64,000 bases of DNA from Chloroflexota bacterium. GTDB taxonomy: Bacteria; Chloroflexota; Anaerolineae; J036; Brachytrichaceae. Position 1 is the stretch's first letter. Every line of letters begins with the position of its first letter. Below, in pieces: positions 63,986 to 64,000 of the stretch. Location: assembly GCA_025354985.1 (NCBI GenBank), contig JANXLU010000012.1:121328-185327 (forward strand), written 5' to 3'. The notes under the pieces were generated by a model. It was not told where the DNA came from. It searched no databases and was given only the letters and a program-made list of their open reading frames with translations. The translations under genes were made by a program, and so were the position numbers.

Positions 63986-64000
63986 AAAGCGGCGTTTCAA

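Overview
The window (about 57% GC by eye, genes tightly packed on both strands) looks like a chromosomal segment of an aerobic, free-living bacterium, most likely a member of the Chloroflexota. The assignment is an inference from gene content. It rests on a dnaA/origin region, a T-box-controlled valS, a caa3-type cytochrome oxidase cluster, large GT-C membrane proteins with a C-terminal beta-rich domain, and many oxidative or catabolic enzymes (Rieske oxygenase, enolase superfamily, luciferase-like monooxygenase, P450, SDRs). I see no insertion sequences, phage genes, CRISPR array, rRNA or tRNA.

Layout. 1-4152: an exported VWA protein (cut by the left edge), a GT-C membrane protein and a Rieske oxygenase. 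4196-8776: a creatininase / amidinotransferase / polysaccharide-deacetylase-like cluster, a cNMP-binding DUF1003 protein and a lycopene cyclase. 8773-12705: RNA methyltransferase, glyoxalase-fold protein, tag, dienelactone hydrolase and a decayed antitoxin. 12909-16738: two HtrA-like proteases coupled to a LuxR-type regulator, then Nudix and PIG-L enzymes. 16800-19438: PH/SHOCT membrane protein, dnaA and a probable oriC. 19439-25164: enolase-superfamily enzyme, amidohydrolase, FabL-like reductase, a membrane-anchored Cas4-like nuclease, sucC and upp. 25161-33487: pyrC-cca-yggS, valS with a T-box leader, and pepF. 33531-43398: esterase, lutAB, modA with a PadR regulator, a HhH-DUF1905-YdeI fusion, an ABC-exporter remnant, an O-methyltransferase, a PadR/MFS efflux pair and an SDR remnant. 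43509-49608: S1 protein, clpC and a TetR/P450 pair. 49774-56552: a selenocysteine peroxiredoxin, a PNPOx-like protein, a TPR protein, a sugar isomerase/SDR/aldo-keto reductase run and a luciferase-like monooxygenase. 56754-63985: a second GT-C-like protein and the coxB-coxA-ctaB-small ORF-cox4-coxC-YtkA-like cluster.

The most striking observation is at 49774-50565. A lipoprotein-type peroxiredoxin of the Bcp/PrxQ family carries an in-frame TGA exactly where the peroxidatic cysteine belongs. A hairpin with a G at the first loop position follows 33 nt downstream, as expected for a bacterial SECIS. This predicts an exported, membrane-anchored selenoprotein that ordinary gene calling would split in two.

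A second window-wide signal is promoter architecture. At least 16 genes have a TANNNT-like -10 box ending 5-7 nt before the start codon, so their mRNAs should be leaderless. Several internal operon genes instead carry Shine-Dalgarno sequences. These -10 boxes settle several start-codon choices. Palindromic operators lie on the promoters of the TetR/P450 pair, both PadR loci and the PH-domain gene.
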